A stretch of 64,000 bases of DNA from positions 62,001 through 126,000 of the forward strand of contig NZ_JAELXW010000017.1 of the NCBI RefSeq assembly GCF_016428645.1. The letters are read 5' to 3'. The notes under the pieces were generated by a model. It worked only from the letters and a program-made list of their open reading frames with translations. It searched no databases and was not told where the DNA came from. The position numbers and the translations under genes are program-made. Positions 41,912-51,413 of the stretch are shown piece by piece (within the stretch, counting starts at the first letter, position 1; every line of letters starts with the position of its first letter). Origin of the DNA: Glycomyces salinus. Its GTDB lineage: Bacteria > Actinomycetota > Actinomycetes > Mycobacteriales > Micromonosporaceae.

Positions 41912-44668
41912 GTGAACACCCCCGCCCGCCCCGCCGCGACGGCCCGGACGATCCTGTACGGACGCGACGCGGAACTGGACACCATCCACGCCCTCCTCGA
42001 CGGCGCACGCATCGGCCACGGCGGCGCCCTGGTCGTCCGCGGCGAACCCGGCATCGGCAAGTCCGCGATCGCCGACGCCGCCGTCGACCTGGCCGACGGC
42101 TTCACCGTCCTGCGCACCCTCGGCGTCGAAGCCGAGCACACCTGGTCCTACGCCGGACTCCAGATGCTGCTCCACCCGCTGCTCGACCGCATCGACCACC
42201 TCCCGGCCGCCCAGGCCGAATCCCTGCGCACCGCCCTCGGCATGGGCGAGGGCGCCGCCCGCGTCCAACGCCTCCAGATCGGCCTGGCCGTGCTCAACCT
42301 CCTGGTCGACGCCTCCGCGCAGCGCCCGGTGTACGTCGTCATCGACGACGCCCACTGGCTCGACCGCGACTCCACCGACGCCCTCCTGTTCGCCGCCCGG
42401 CGCCTGCCGACCGAGTCGATCGCGATGGTCCTGATCGTCCGCGACGGCTTCGCCCCCGACTTCCCAGCCCCCGGCGTCCCCGAGATGACCCTGGGACCGC
42501 TCGACGACGAGGCGTCCCGGGCGATCCTGGACACCCGCTCCGAGGCCGTCCCCTTCACCAGCCGCGACTGGATCCTGCGCCTGTCCGAAGGCAACCCGCT
42601 CGCGCTCCTGGAGCTGCCGGCGGCCGACCACGAGGACCCCGTCCACACCATCGACGCCTCCAACAGCCGCTACTCGACCACCTCCCGCATCAAGCAGGCG
42701 TTCACCGAGCGCATCATCGCCCTCCCCGAGGCCACCCGCACGCTCCTGCTGGTCGCCGCCGCCGAGGAGACCGGCGAGACCGCCGTGATCGCCGAGGCCG
42801 CCGAGCGACTCGGCGCGAACCTGACCGACCTCGAACCGGCCGAGGTCGACGACCTGGCCCGCTACCACCAGGGCCGCATCGAGTTCGTGCACCCGCTGAT
42901 CCGCTCGGCGGCCTACCACTCCTCGCCGCGGGCCCGCCGCATCGAAGCCCACCGGGCCCTGTCCGAGGCGTTCGGCGAAGGCGACATCCGCCACGCCCGC
43001 CACCTGGCCGCGGCCACCACCGGCTTCGACGAGAAGGCCGCGGCCGCCCTCGAATCCATCGCCTCCTACGAGGCCGAGAGGGGCGGCTGCGTGGCCGAGA
43101 TGGCCGCGCTCGAACGCTCCGCGTCGTTCACGCCCGACCCGAACGAGCGGGCCCGCCGCCTCGTGGACGCCTCCCAGACCGCCTACGCGGCCGGGCTCGT
43201 CGCCAAGGCCGTCGAACTGGCCGAGCAGGCCGAGCGGCTCACCGAGGACCACGTCCTGCTGGCACGCACCGCACTCATCCGGGCCACCATCATGTCCTGG
43301 GCCGGGAACGCCGGCGCGTTCGAAGTGTGGATGGAATCGGCCGAGCACTACGCGGCCGGCGGCCACGAGAACACCGGCTACCCGCTGCTGCGCGGTGTCT
43401 GGAACGCCTGGGAGACCGGCGACTTCGGCAAGGTCGAGTACGCGAACGAACTGGCCACCCGCTTCGGCGGCTCCAGCAACACCTGGGCCAAGCGCCTGGC
43501 GCGGGCCGCGGCCGGGCTGAACCGGCGCCCGCAGGTCACCGCCGGGGAAGCCGTCGACGCCCTGCGCAGCCTCTACGACTACTACCAGCCCCTCCACGAC
43601 GACTTCCGCCGCTTCGACCAGGTCCTGGCCGCGCGCTGGCGCCTGCTGGCCGGAGACGTCCCGGCCGCGCACGCCGCCGCCGGCGAGAAGGTCCGCGACT
43701 GCCGGCAGACCGGTGCCACCAGCCCCCTCATCCAGGCCCTGCTCGTCCAGGCCCAGACCCAACTGCACTACGGCCGCTACGCCGACGCCCAGGCCGCCGC
43801 CACCAGCGCCATCGAACTGGCCGCCGAGACCGACGACCGCCGCGCGCTCATGCAGGGCCGGGTGTGGGTGCTGCTGCCGATCGCGGCCATCCGCGGCGAG
43901 GAGCGCCACTGCCGCGAACTGATCGCCGCCGCCATCGAAGACGCCCCCGAGGACTCGGTGATCCCGGCCGACACCGCCCTGGGGCTGCTGGACGTGGGCG
44001 TGGGCCGCTACGAGGCCGCGTTCGACCGGCTCCGGCGCCTGGTCGAGGGCGTCACCCCCATGGAAGTGCTCCAGCAGGTGCCGTCCCTGGTCGAGGCCGC
44101 CTTCCGCACCGGGCGGATCGGCGAGGTCAAGGAGGCGTTCGACTGGTTCGCCGACTGGGCCGACGCCACCGGCCGCCCCTACTGGGAGGCCCTGGTCGAA
44201 CGCTGCCGCGCCCTGATCGCGGCCGACGCCGAATCCGGGGCCCACTACGCGCGCGCGGTCGAACTGCACCGCGCCGACGACATCGACCCGTTCGAGCGGG
44301 CGCGCACCGAACTGGTCTACGGCGAATGGCTGCGGCGCGAACGGCGCATCAACGAGGCCCGCGCCCACCTGCGCGAGGCCACCGAGGTCTTCGAGCGCCT
44401 CGGCGCGAACCCGTGGACCGAGCGCGCCCAGGCCGAACTGCGCGCCGCCGGCGACTCCTCCGCGATCGAGTCCGGCGGCCCGGACCTGGCCGAGCGCCTC
44501 ACCCCGCAGGAACTCCAAGTGGTGCGCCTGGCCGCCGAAGGGCTCACGAACCGCCAGATAGGCGAGCAGCTGTTCGTCAGCCCCCGCACGGTCGGCTACC
44601 ACCTCTACAACGCCTACCCGAAACTCGGCGTCTCCTCCCGCACCGAACTGGCCAAGCTCAACGTCTAG
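41912..44668 (+). CDS. Large ATP-binding LuxR regulator (LAL family), first paralogue
   Basis: 918 residues. STAND-type ATPase with Walker A VVRGEPGIGKSA near residue 42-52 and Walker B VYVVIDDAHWLDRD near 140, a long helical/TPR-like middle part, and a C-terminal GerE HTH (LTPQELQVVRLAAEGLTNRQ, near 863 to the end, then SPRTVGYHLYNAYPKLGV). LAL proteins activate transport or secondary-metabolite genes in an ATP-dependent way. GTG 41912 has GGAAGGAG five bases upstream. It is divergent from a small membrane protein gene. It closely resembles the LAL at 48515 over the whole length. Confidence 0.92.
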   Translation: MNTPARPAATARTILYGRDAELDTIHALLDGARIGHGGALVVRGEPGIGKSAIADAAVDLADGFTVLRTLGVEAEHTWSYAGLQMLLHPLLDRIDHLPAAQAESLRTALGMGEGAARVQRLQIGLAVLNLLVDASAQRPVYVVIDDAHWLDRDSTDALLFAARRLPTESIAMVLIVRDGFAPDFPAPGVPEMTLGPLDDEASRAILDTRSEAVPFTSRDWILRLSEGNPLALLELPAADHEDPVHTIDASNSRYSTTSRIKQAFTERIIALPEATRTLLLVAAAEETGETAVIAEAAERLGANLTDLEPAEVDDLARYHQGRIEFVHPLIRSAAYHSSPRARRIEAHRALSEAFGEGDIRHARHLAAATTGFDEKAAAALESIASYEAERGGCVAEMAALERSASFTPDPNERARRLVDASQTAYAAGLVAKAVELAEQAERLTEDHVLLARTALIRATIMSWAGNAGAFEVWMESAEHYAAGGHENTGYPLLRGVWNAWETGDFGKVEYANELATRFGGSSNTWAKRLARAAAGLNRRPQVTAGEAVDALRSLYDYYQPLHDDFRRFDQVLAARWRLLAGDVPAAHAAAGEKVRDCRQTGATSPLIQALLVQAQTQLHYGRYADAQAAATSAIELAAETDDRRALMQGRVWVLLPIAAIRGEERHCRELIAAAIEDAPEDSVIPADTALGLLDVGVGRYEAAFDRLRRLVEGVTPMEVLQQVPSLVEAAFRTGRIGEVKEAFDWFADWADATGRPYWEALVERCRALIAADAESGAHYARAVELHRADDIDPFERARTELVYGEWLRRERRINEARAHLREATEVFERLGANPWTERAQAELRAAGDSSAIESGGPDLAERLTPQELQVVRLAAEGLTNRQIGEQLFVSPRTVGYHLYNAYPKLGVSSRTELAKLNV

Positions 44669-45642
44669 GCCCGTCGCCGTCCGCTCGGGGACGCCTCGGA
44701 GACGAACGCCCGGTGGGCGCGCGCGAGCATGGACCGGACGACGACCGGATGCAGCAGGCGGACCGGCAGCAGGTAGAGGCGGCCTCGGCGCCGCTTCGCG
44801 CGCGCGATCGAGGTGACGGTGACCGCGTGCTCGGTGACGTGCACCGACACACGGAAGTCGAGATGGTCGGCGTCGGTGCCGAGCAGCACCTCGTCATCGG
44901 TGCGCTCCAACGTCTCGAAGGCGGATCCGTCGTCGCGCTCGATGCCGACGAGGCCGACGAGTGCCTGCCGCAGCGCCAAGAGCGCGCCGACCCACCGGGG
45001 AGGCCGATGGAAGACCGCTTCAGCCCAGGCCTGCGGGTCGTCGGGGAGGCGCCGGTGGTGGGGAACGGCGTAGGCGTCGACCAGGTCGATTCGATCACTG
45101 CCGCCGTACCGGGAGATCGTCCGGCGGGCCAGGTCCGCGCCCGCCGGGATCGGGACCCCGCGGGGACGCGCCGCCTCCGCGCGCTGCATGAGCCGGGTCA
45201 GGGGCGACCATCGCGCGGGAGCGCGGACGGTGCCGGTGGCCTCGCGTTCCGCGTTGTCGAGCAGGTCCTCGACGACGGCGTCGTGCGCGCGGATCAACAG
45301 CGGTTGCACGAGGCGCAGCAGGCCGCGCGTCCGGCAGGCCAGCAGGTGCTCGACCCTCGTGCCCTCGCCCGAGGGCGCGACGGTGAGCTCATGGTGGCCG
45401 TCGATGCCGCAGGCCGGGTCGAACGTGAAGCGCACGCGGCGGCCGGGTTCGTACTCGGTGACGCGGTAGCGGATCGAGCCGTGCCCGCCGGAGGCGCCGA
45501 CCGCGAGCGGGCGGTCGAGCCTCATCGGGGTCCACGCGGGCGTGGGCCACAGGCGGTCGTCGTGCCCGCCGAGCCCGGACAGGAGCGCGGACACGGAGTC
45601 GACAGGGGCATCGAACTCGCGGATATGGACGTTGTGGATCAT
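44665..45642 (-). CDS. SRPBCC domain fused to a DUF2867 domain
   Basis: 325 residues. The N-terminal ~150 residues look like a START/SRPBCC polyketide-cyclase fold (VRFTFDPACGIDGHHELTVA), and the C-terminal ~170 match DUF2867 (DRIDLVDAYAVPHHRRLPDD near 190, VLLGTDADHLDFRVSVHV, ending YLLPVRLLHPVVVRSMLARA). The two domains usually exist separately, so this is a fusion; the function is unknown, but SRPBCC folds bind hydrophobic ligands. ATG 45642 has GAGGTG upstream. It is divergent from a TetR gene with two palindromic operators, and overlaps LAL1 by four bases at the stops. Confidence 0.75.
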   Translation of the reverse strand: MIHNVHIREFDAPVDSVSALLSGLGGHDDRLWPTPAWTPMRLDRPLAVGASGGHGSIRYRVTEYEPGRRVRFTFDPACGIDGHHELTVAPSGEGTRVEHLLACRTRGLLRLVQPLLIRAHDAVVEDLLDNAEREATGTVRAPARWSPLTRLMQRAEAARPRGVPIPAGADLARRTISRYGGSDRIDLVDAYAVPHHRRLPDDPQAWAEAVFHRPPRWVGALLALRQALVGLVGIERDDGSAFETLERTDDEVLLGTDADHLDFRVSVHVTEHAVTVTSIARAKRRRGRLYLLPVRLLHPVVVRSMLARAHRAFVSEASPSGRRRA

Positions 45643-45660
45643 CCCGCACCTCGGCAATTT

Positions 45661-45702
45661 CCATACGCGACCGTATGGTCACCTCCATACGGTACCGTAT
45701 GG
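45661..45702. promoter_or_regulatory. Two palindromic TetR operators
   Basis: CCATACG-CGAC-CGTATGG at 45661-45678 and the perfect 18-mer CCATACGGTACCGTATGG at 45685-45702, 24 bases apart start to start. They lie between the SRPBCC-DUF2867 gene and the divergent TetR gene; two same-face repeats suggest cooperative binding. Confidence 0.85.
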
Positions 45703-46292
45703 AAGTGACCCGGCAACGTGGAAAGGCCCGCCTGCAGGCGGAGGACTGGGCGGCGGCCGCGCTGCGCGCCATCGAAGCCGGCGGTCTCGAAGCCGTCGCC
45801 GTCGAGCGGCTCGCGAGGGAGCTCGGGGCGACGAAGGGCAGCTTCTACTGGCACTTCGCGAACCGGCGGGCGCTCGTCGAGGCCGCGATGGGCCGGTGGG
45901 AGCAGGAGCAGACCGACGCGGTGATCGACGCGATGCAGCGCATCGAGAGTCCGGCCCGGCGCCTCGACGAGCTGCTCGCCGTCGTCCTCGAGCACCGTGT
46001 CGATCCGCTCGAGGTGGCGCTGCTCGCCGCCGTGCAGGATCCTGTCGTGGGCGACGCCGTCGCCCGTGTGACCGGGCGCCGGATCGACTACGTCGCGTCG
46101 CTCTACCACGCGACCGGTATGGGCGAGGACGCGGCCTACAGTTCCGCCGTGACGGCCGTCGCGGCGTATCTCGGGAACATGCAGCTCGCGCACGCGGCGC
46201 CCGCGACGCTTCCGACCGGAGACCGCTGGGCGGCCCACCGCGACCGGGTCCGCGAGATGCTCGTCGACCGCCCGGTCGCGGACGCGACCTGA
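45699..46292 (+). CDS. TetR-family transcriptional regulator
   Basis: 197 residues. HTH: WAAAALRAIEAGGLEAVAVE, then RLARELGATKGSFYWHFANR near residues 35-55. The C-terminal domain is of the common TetR_C type with AALLAAVQDPVVGDAV. Two operators overlap both the promoter and the possible starts: ATG 45675 lies in the first, ATG 45699 in the second, and GTG 45705 follows. None has a clear ribosome site, and 45699 is the best guess. Autorepression plus repression of the divergent SRPBCC-DUF2867 gene is the straightforward reading. Confidence 0.82.
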   Translation: MEVTRQRGKARLQAEDWAAAALRAIEAGGLEAVAVERLARELGATKGSFYWHFANRRALVEAAMGRWEQEQTDAVIDAMQRIESPARRLDELLAVVLEHRVDPLEVALLAAVQDPVVGDAVARVTGRRIDYVASLYHATGMGEDAAYSSAVTAVAAYLGNMQLAHAAPATLPTGDRWAAHRDRVREMLVDRPVADAT

Positions 46293-46330
46293 CCTCCGGC
46301 CGCAACCCGATCTGCCGGCCTCGGGTTCGC

Positions 46331-47701
46331 TCACCGCTTCCCGGCGCGGTGGGCGACGACCATCGCGACCGCGCCGAGGACGGCCACGCCGGTCAGGACC
46401 GCCGCCGACAGCCGGTAGCCGTCGACCGGGCCCGCGCCCAGCCCCCAGGCCAGGGCGGCCAGGACGGGACCGAGGGACGAGCCGATGGTGCGCGTGGTGG
46501 CCATGAACGCCCCGGCCGTCCCCGCCTGCTCGGCGGGCGCCGCCGCGAGCAGGTAGGCGTTCACGGGCGCGTTGAAGACCCCGAACAGCATGCCCAGCGC
46601 CGCGACCCGCACGCCGATGCCGAGCACCGAGGTGGACTCACCGACGAACACCAGCGGGACCATGCCCGCGACCACCAGCACCGCCCCGGTCAGCGACACC
46701 CGGCCGGGCCCGTAGCGGTCGGCCAGCCAGCCCGCCAGCGGCGTCGTGACCGCCAGACCCCCGATGAACGTCATCAGCACTGCGCTGACCAGCGCCGGGC
46801 TCACCTCCTGGACGTCGGTGAGCAGGAACGGCAGGCTGAAACTCTGCAGCCCCGTCACCGTCGCCATGAGCACCAGCGACAGCAGCGCTCCGGCCACGGC
46901 CGGGTTCCGCATCAGCGCCAGCGTCGGCGCCGAGGCCGGCAGCCGCGTCCACGCCGCCGCGAGCGCGACGCTGAGCGCCAGGACCGCGGCGGCGAGCCAC
47001 GGCGCCGAGTCGACGTACTCGAAGGCCAGCAGGAACGCGAAGATCGCCCCGCCCGACGTGGCCAGGTCGGCCAGGACCGCCCGGTCGGGCCGCGGCAGAC
47101 CGGTGCCGTCGCCGGGCACGGTCCGCCACAGCCAAACCGTCGCCCCCGCGCCCGCGACCGCGAAGATCCAGAACAGGCCCCTCCAGTCGAAGACGGCGAC
47201 CGCCAGGCCCCCGGCCCCGACCATGCCCATGCCGCCGACTGTCATCAGCAGCGTGATCACCGACAGCGCCCGGCCGCGGGTCCGCTCGGGCGCGGCGAGG
47301 GTGACGATCCGCCCGGTCATGCCGAACAGCAGCCCGCCGATCAGAGCCTGCGCGGCGCGGGCGGCGATGAGCAGGCCGAAGTTCGGGGCCAGGGCCGCGG
47401 CCACGGAGAACACGGTGAGCCCGGCCATGGAGAAGACCGAGACCGCGCGCAGGTCGGCCTTGTCGGCGAGCCGCCCGGCCGCCATCGCGACCGCGCCCAT
47501 CGGCAGCGCGTACGCCAGCAGCACCCAGGCGGTGGCGGCCCCGCCCACTCCGAGGTCGGTGCGAATCGCCGGGAGCCCCACCGACACCCCGGACATGCCC
47601 CCGGCCACCACCAGCTGCGCGAACCCGACCGCCAGGACCGTGGACCACCGGGTCCGTTGCGCGGTAGTCGGCGTCGCCGACGTCATCGGTGTCTGTGTCA
47701 T
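46331..47701 (-). CDS. MFS transporter (DHA2-like drug/metabolite exporter)
   Basis: 456 residues with 12-14 membrane helices. Motifs of MFS exporters: the N-terminal loop AGRLADKADLRAVSVFSMA and TGRIVTLAAPERTRGRALSV near residue 130, AGWLADRYGPGRVSLTGAVL near 330, and a C-terminal basic end. Proton-driven export of drugs or secondary metabolites is likely, but the substrate is unknown. Divergent from the FMN reductase with an inverted-repeat control region, and next to a LAL regulator. ATG 47701 is the family start. Confidence 0.88.
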   Translation of the reverse strand: MTQTPMTSATPTTAQRTRWSTVLAVGFAQLVVAGGMSGVSVGLPAIRTDLGVGGAATAWVLLAYALPMGAVAMAAGRLADKADLRAVSVFSMAGLTVFSVAAALAPNFGLLIAARAAQALIGGLLFGMTGRIVTLAAPERTRGRALSVITLLMTVGGMGMVGAGGLAVAVFDWRGLFWIFAVAGAGATVWLWRTVPGDGTGLPRPDRAVLADLATSGGAIFAFLLAFEYVDSAPWLAAAVLALSVALAAAWTRLPASAPTLALMRNPAVAGALLSLVLMATVTGLQSFSLPFLLTDVQEVSPALVSAVLMTFIGGLAVTTPLAGWLADRYGPGRVSLTGAVLVVAGMVPLVFVGESTSVLGIGVRVAALGMLFGVFNAPVNAYLLAAAPAEQAGTAGAFMATTRTIGSSLGPVLAALAWGLGAGPVDGYRLSAAVLTGVAVLGAVAMVVAHRAGKR

Positions 47702-47745
47702 GGGCCGAACGGTATGGCCGCGGCGACCGGACCTGCATCCGTCGA

Positions 47746-47792
47746 CCGACTGGAAGCGGCGACTGAACGTCGCGGCCCGCGCTTCCAGTCGG
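47746..47792. promoter_or_regulatory. Perfect inverted repeat between MFS and the FMN reductase
   Basis: CCGACTGGAAGCG at 47746-47758 and its exact reverse complement at 47780-47792, 21 bases between. Extra GACTG/CAGTC boxes flank it (47761, 47797, 47819), so the region is densely repeated. A similar CGACTGG repeat occurs at the first LAL locus. Confidence 0.7.
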
Positions 47793-47881
47793 GCTACAGT
47801 CGTCCGACAGATGCCGCGACAGTCGCCCCGTCCGTAGCTTCGACCCCGCAAGAGGCTCCGAAGCGACGAAATGAGGCAGCG

Positions 47882-48475
47882 ATGTCCGAGAATCTGAAAC
47901 TGGCCGTCATCATCGGCTCGACCCGCGAGGGCCGCTGGGGTCCGGTCCCGGCCGCGTGGGTCGCCGAGCAGGCCCGCGAGCACGGCGCCTTCGACGTCGA
48001 CCTGGTCGACCTGGTCGAGGCCCAACTGCCGCAGTACGTCACCGAACAGGACCTGTGGTCGCGCCCGGGCCAGCCCAGCGAGCCCGTCGCCACCCTCGGC
48101 GAGCGCCTGCACCGCGCCGACGCGTTCGTCGTGGTCACACCCGAGTACAACCACTCCTACCCGGCCCAGCTCAAGCACGCGGTCGACTACTACATGCGCG
48201 AATGGCAGGCCAAACCGGTCGGGCTGGTCTCCTACGGCGGCGGCGCCGGAGGCGTGCGCGCCGCCGAGCACCTGCGGCAGATCTTCCCCGAGGTCCGGGC
48301 GACGACCATCCGCCACTCGCTGGTGTTCCCGATGTACTGGGAGAAGTTCGACGAGAACGGCGACTACACCGGCTTCGCCGACACCGAGCCGTACGCCAAG
48401 CAGTTCCTCGACGAACTCGAATGGTGGGCCCGGGCCCTGGTGAACGCCCGCAAGGAAGCCCCGCTGCCCGCCTGA
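47882..48475 (+). CDS. NADPH-dependent FMN reductase
   Basis: 197 residues. Flavodoxin-like fold: AVIIGSTREGRWGPVPAAWV near residue 8, then the FMN-site VVVTPEYNHSYPAQLKHAVD near 78-97, PVGLVSYGGGAGGVRAAEHL near 112. Family members are NAD(P)H:quinone or azo reductases. It is divergent from an MFS exporter gene with an inverted-repeat operator, and lies 39 bases before the LAL regulator, so the three may form one stress- or drug-response unit. ATG 47882. Confidence 0.85.
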   Translation: MSENLKLAVIIGSTREGRWGPVPAAWVAEQAREHGAFDVDLVDLVEAQLPQYVTEQDLWSRPGQPSEPVATLGERLHRADAFVVVTPEYNHSYPAQLKHAVDYYMREWQAKPVGLVSYGGGAGGVRAAEHLRQIFPEVRATTIRHSLVFPMYWEKFDENGDYTGFADTEPYAKQFLDELEWWARALVNARKEAPLPA

Positions 48476-48514
48476 GACCGGGCACGGACCGAGGGCGGCG
48501 CTATCGTTGCAACC

Positions 48515-51235
48515 GTGCTTCACGGACGCGCCGACGAGACCGCCGCCCTCCAGACCGTCCTCGACGACGCCCGCGCCGCTCGGGGATCGGCCCTGGTCGT
48601 GCGCGGCGAGGCCGGCATCGGAAAGTCCACTCTGGTCGACGAGGCCCTCGGCGGCGCCGAGGGCTTCACCACCCTGCGCTGCGTGGGCGTCGAAAGCGAG
48701 CACACCTGGGCGTTCGCCGGACTCCAAGCGCTGCTGCGGCCCGTGCACGGACTGATCGAGACCCTCCCCGGCTCCCAGCAGTGCATGCTCAGCACCGTGC
48801 TCGGCCTGACCTCGGCCGACCCGGCCAAACGGCCGCCGGCCGACCTCAGCTTCGGCGTCGGCATGGCCGTCCTCAACCTCCTCTCGGAGGCCTCGGCCGA
48901 ACACCCCGTCCTGTGCGTGGTCGACGACGCCCACTGGCTCGACCGCGAATCCGCCGACGTCCTCCTCTTCGCCGCCCGCAGGCTCGGCGCCGAACGCGTC
49001 GCCATGGTCGTCACCGCCCGCGACGGCTACGCCCCGCACTTCCCCGCCCCCGGCCTGCCCGAACTGCGCCTCGGCCCCCTCTCCGACGAGGCCGCCCGCC
49101 GGATCCTCGGCGACCGCTTCGCCGGGATCTCCACCTCCACCCGGCAGCGCATCCTCCGCGCCGCCGGGGGCAACCCGCTCGCGCTCCTCGAACTTCCGCC
49201 GGTCGACTTCGACACGCGACCGGCCACCGCCTTCGGCGGGAGCCGGCACTCGACCACCGAACGGCTCAAGCAGACCTTCGCCGACCGCATCGACCGGCTC
49301 CCGACGACCACCCGCGACCTGCTGCTCCTGGCCGCCGCCGAAGACACCGGCGACACCGGCGTCATCCTGGCCGCCGCCGCCAAACTCGGCGCCGGACTCG
49401 AAGACCTCGCCCCCGCCGAAGCCGACGACCTCATCGCCTACCGGCAGGACCGCTTCGAATTCGGCCACCCCCTCATCCGCTCCGTCGCCTACCGCGGCGC
49501 CCCCTCCTACCGCCGCATCGAAGCCCACCAGGCGCTCGCCGCCGCCATAGACCCCGACGACCGCCGCCGCGTCCTCCACCTGGCCGCCGCCACGACCGGC
49601 CCCGACGAGGACATCGCCGCCTCCCTCGAAGCCGCCGCCGAATGCGCCGCCGGCTGCGGCGGACACACCGTCGAATACTCGGTCCTCGAACGCGCCGCCG
49701 GGTTCTCGCCCGACGACGCCGACCGGGCCAGGAGGCTCACGCGCGCCGCCGAGGCCGCGCTGACGGCCGGAGACGGCCGCAAAGCCGGCGAACTGGCCGC
49801 CGCCGTCGCACTCCACGCCAGGGACCGGGCCGTCCTGGGCAGGGCCACGGTCGTGGCCGCCACGGTCGCCACCTGGAGCGGCCGGACCCGCGAGGCATAC
49901 CGGCTGTGGATGGAGGCCGCCGACCACTACGCCGCCGCCCGACCCGAAGCCACCGGCGCACCGCTGTTCCGCGCGGTCGAGCACGCCTGGAAATCCGGCG
50001 ACGTCGCCGGAGCCGAGGCCGCCGCCGAACGCGCCGAGCGCCTCGGACTCGAACACGCCCCATGGGTCCGCGACCTGGCCGCGGCCGCCGCCGGACTCAA
50101 CCGCTCCTGCTCCTACACCGCCGCCGACGCGGTCGCGGCCCTGCGCCGCCTCCTCGACATCCACAACCGGCACAGCGCCACGCAGTCGCTGATCGAGCGC
50201 ACCATGACCGTCTGGTGGCACGTACTCACCGGCGACATGGACGCCGCCCGCGCCGAGATCGCCGAAGTGGTCCGCGAATGCCGCGAAGCCGGAGCCTCGG
50301 GCGCGCTGCCCAGGGCGCTGGTCATCAACGGCGTCACCGAATTCCACAAAGGCCGGTGGAACGACGCCGAGGCGTTCGCCGCGAACGCCGTCGAGATCGG
50401 CGGCGAACTCGGCCAACGGGTCTGGCTCCAGTTCGCCCGCGCCCAGGTCCTCGGACCCATAGCCGCCCTGCGCGGCCAGACCTCACGCGTCCGCGAACTG
50501 ACCGAGGCCACCGAGGACGGACCGGAGGGCCCGGTCGGCACGGCCGGACCGCTGCTCGAATTCAGCTTGGGCCGCTACGATTCCGCGCTCGACGGGTACG
50601 CCGCGATCCTCGAATCCGAGGTCCCCGGCGACGCGATCACCCACGTGCCCACGGCCGTCGAAGCGGCCGTGCGCGCCGGGAGGCCGCAGCGCCTGGCGGC
50701 GTTCCTCGACTGGTACGCCGACTGGGCGGCCGCGACCGGCAAACCGCACTGGGAGGCCCTGCTCGAACGCTGCCGGGGCCTGTTGGCCGAAGACGAGACC
50801 GAGGCCGGGGCGCACCTCGCGCGCGCCGCGGACCTGCACCGCCGCGACGACAAGTTCCCGTTCGAGACCGCCCGCACCGACCTGCTGCTGGGCGAATGGC
50901 TGCGCCGGGCCCGCCGCGTCAACGAGGCCAAGACCCGCCTGCGCTCGGCCGTCGAGGTCTTCGAGCGCCTCGGCGCGGCCCCGTGGGTCGAACGGGTCCG
51001 CGCCGAACTGCGCGCCGCCGGGGACGCCGGGCCGATCGAGTCCGAGCCCGGTCTGGCCGAGCGGCTGACGCCTCAAGAGCTGCAAGTGGTCCGCCTCGCC
51101 GCGAACGGCCTGACGAACCGCGAGATCGGCGAGCAGCTCTACATGAGTCCGCGCACGGCCGGGTACCACCTCTACAAGGCCTACCCGAAACTGGGCGTGG
51201 CCTCCCGCACCGAACTGTCGAAACTCGGCCTTTGA
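48515..51235 (+). CDS. Large ATP-binding LuxR regulator (LAL family), second paralogue
   Basis: 906 residues. Same architecture as the LAL at 41912: Walker A VVRGEAGIGKSTL near residue 28-38, Walker B CVVDDAHWLDRE near 125, long helical repeat region, and C-terminal HTH (LTPQELQVVRLAANGLTNRE, then SPRTAGYHLYKAYPKLGV) from about 850. The two share most of the C-terminal residues. It starts with GTG 48515, 39 bases after the FMN reductase stop and with no good ribosome site. Control of the divergent MFS/reductase region is a natural inference. Confidence 0.92.
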   Translation: MLHGRADETAALQTVLDDARAARGSALVVRGEAGIGKSTLVDEALGGAEGFTTLRCVGVESEHTWAFAGLQALLRPVHGLIETLPGSQQCMLSTVLGLTSADPAKRPPADLSFGVGMAVLNLLSEASAEHPVLCVVDDAHWLDRESADVLLFAARRLGAERVAMVVTARDGYAPHFPAPGLPELRLGPLSDEAARRILGDRFAGISTSTRQRILRAAGGNPLALLELPPVDFDTRPATAFGGSRHSTTERLKQTFADRIDRLPTTTRDLLLLAAAEDTGDTGVILAAAAKLGAGLEDLAPAEADDLIAYRQDRFEFGHPLIRSVAYRGAPSYRRIEAHQALAAAIDPDDRRRVLHLAAATTGPDEDIAASLEAAAECAAGCGGHTVEYSVLERAAGFSPDDADRARRLTRAAEAALTAGDGRKAGELAAAVALHARDRAVLGRATVVAATVATWSGRTREAYRLWMEAADHYAAARPEATGAPLFRAVEHAWKSGDVAGAEAAAERAERLGLEHAPWVRDLAAAAAGLNRSCSYTAADAVAALRRLLDIHNRHSATQSLIERTMTVWWHVLTGDMDAARAEIAEVVRECREAGASGALPRALVINGVTEFHKGRWNDAEAFAANAVEIGGELGQRVWLQFARAQVLGPIAALRGQTSRVRELTEATEDGPEGPVGTAGPLLEFSLGRYDSALDGYAAILESEVPGDAITHVPTAVEAAVRAGRPQRLAAFLDWYADWAAATGKPHWEALLERCRGLLAEDETEAGAHLARAADLHRRDDKFPFETARTDLLLGEWLRRARRVNEAKTRLRSAVEVFERLGAAPWVERVRAELRAAGDAGPIESEPGLAERLTPQELQVVRLAANGLTNREIGEQLYMSPRTAGYHLYKAYPKLGVASRTELSKLGL

Positions 51236-51413
51236 CGGTCCCAACCCCAACCCCAACCCCAGCCGCAACGAAACGACAGAGTTCACCGCAGCGCCGAGGG
51301 CGGTGATCGAACAGCAATACCGATCCCCGCACCTACCCAACCCAAACTACTGGAACAAATCATTCCGTTCTGATATGATGAGAGGAAACCACCGCCCGAA
51401 GGAGAGAGTCCTG
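51236..51413. promoter_or_regulatory. Intergenic region with a short C-rich microrepeat and -10 box
   Basis: A run of CCAACC units at 51240-51262 follows the LAL2 stop. The stretch 51340-51390 is AT-rich and contains TATGAT (51374-51379), a fair -10 box, 35 bases before the VOC gene start. No other gene is visible. Confidence 0.5.

Noticed and set aside
41135-44602. Very long open frames antisense to the LAL regulator genes, and a similar one at 46331-50416
   Set aside because: High-GC coding strands commonly leave an antisense frame open. The translations are low-complexity Gly/Arg/Val/Asp with no motifs; only the 3' parts (41135-41722 and 46331-47701) are real genes.
51240-51262. CCAACC microrepeat as a CRISPR or regulatory array
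   Set aside because: Only about three short perfect units, no spacers, no cas genes. Simple slippage repeat.
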